This document shows, one piece after another, positions 7,629 to 7,764 of a DNA stretch of 7,764 nucleotides. Each line of letters starts with the position of its first letter. The first letter of the stretch is position 1. A program made the position numbers and the translations under genes. The notes under the pieces were generated by a model. The model made no database searches. It had not been told where the DNA came from and saw only the letters and a list, made by a program, of their open reading frames with translations. Source of the DNA: Synergistaceae bacterium (GTDB taxonomy: Bacteria > Synergistota > Synergistia > Synergistales > Thermovirgaceae); NCBI GenBank assembly GCA_003446665.1, contig DMCT01000124.1, positions 491 through 8,254 on the forward strand, read 5' to 3'.

Positions 7629-7670
7629 CTTGAAAGTTCAATTGACCAGGAATTGGCTCCTGTAAATTTC
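7629..7670 (-). other. tRNA 3' trailer with two small inverted repeats
   Basis: Between the tRNA and the terminator candidate are CAGGA-N6-TCCTG (7647-7662) and TTGAA-AG-TTCAA (7630-7641). They are short and could be trailer hairpins that guide tRNA 3' processing, or chance. No gene is present. Confidence 0.35.
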
Positions 7671-7757
7671 TGGTGCGAGAGAGGGGATTCGAACCCCTAA
7701 AGCCTTGCGGCTACTGGATTCTAAGTCCAGCGCGTATGCCAGTTCCGCCACTCTCGC
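7671..7757 (-). tRNA. tRNA-Leu, anticodon UAG (reads CUA/CUN)
   Basis: Complete class II tRNA of 87 nt including the encoded CCA (7671-7673). Acceptor GCGAGAG pairs with CTCTCGC, followed by discriminator A, as expected for leucine. The D stem is GCG/CGC with GG in the loop. The anticodon stem CTGGA/TCCAG encloses CTTAGAA with anticodon TAG at 7721-7723. The long variable arm AGCC-GCAA-GGCT is diagnostic of Leu/Ser/Tyr. The T arm is AGGGG-TTCGAAT-CCCCT. Its promoter lies beyond the right edge. Confidence 0.97.
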
Positions 7758-7764
7758 CCAAATA

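Noticed and set aside
7616..7644. Sigma-32-like heat-shock promoter (TTGAAC followed by CCCCGAT) on the minus strand
   Set aside because: The spacing is several bases too short, and the C-run is better explained as one arm of the terminator-like hairpin.
7441..7670. Search for a CIRCE (HrcA) element upstream of tig
   Set aside because: No TTAGCACTC-N9-GAGTGCTAA-like repeat was found.
1..7764. CRISPR arrays, insertion sequences, phage or toxin-antitoxin genes
   Set aside because: No direct-repeat arrays, transposase motifs or terminal repeats were seen; nearly all bases are accounted for by conserved housekeeping genes.

Overview
This is an ordinary, compact chromosomal segment of a bacterium with roughly balanced G+C (judged by eye). 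All six protein genes and one tRNA gene lie on the minus strand. In the order of transcription (right to left) they are tRNA-Leu(UAG), tig (trigger factor), clpP, clpX, lon, engB (ysxC/yihA) and the first 326 codons of valS, which runs off the left edge. The order tig-clpP-clpX-lon is widespread in bacteria. An engB directly after lon, then valS, points towards Clostridia-like Firmicutes or Synergistota rather than Enterobacteria (where hupB follows lon). I cannot fix the phylum from the sequence alone.

Layout. At the right end (7671-7757) is a complete class II tRNA with encoded CCA. Between it and tig are small inverted repeats, a GC-rich hairpin that may be a weak terminator, and a good sigma-70-type promoter with an extended -10. 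A leader of about 95 nt follows, carrying three palindromes. From tig onward the genes are tightly packed: tig/clpP overlap by one base (TGATG), clpX/lon are one base apart, and lon/engB probably overlap by 8 bases. The only real gaps are clpP-clpX (130 bp, with a small hairpin) and engB-valS (44 bp, with a strong ribosome binding site).

How the genes work together. Five products serve protein biogenesis and quality control. Trigger factor catches nascent chains at the ribosome. ClpX unfolds tagged or specific substrates and feeds them to ClpP. Lon degrades misfolded and regulatory proteins on its own. EngB is a GTPase for large-subunit ribosome assembly. ValS charges tRNA-Val. Co-transcription would tie chaperone and protease supply to translation capacity. 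No CIRCE element and no tandem CtsR heptads are visible at the tig promoter, so if the operon is heat- or stress-regulated it is by something else. The palindrome-rich tig leader is the best candidate.

No mobile element, CRISPR array, toxin-antitoxin pair or unknown system was found. The points most worth a second look are the tig leader (a 5'-terminal hairpin, two matched palindromes 20 bp apart and a possible pairing with the Shine-Dalgarno sequence), the strongly divergent PPIase domain of trigger factor, and the start-codon and coupling arrangement.
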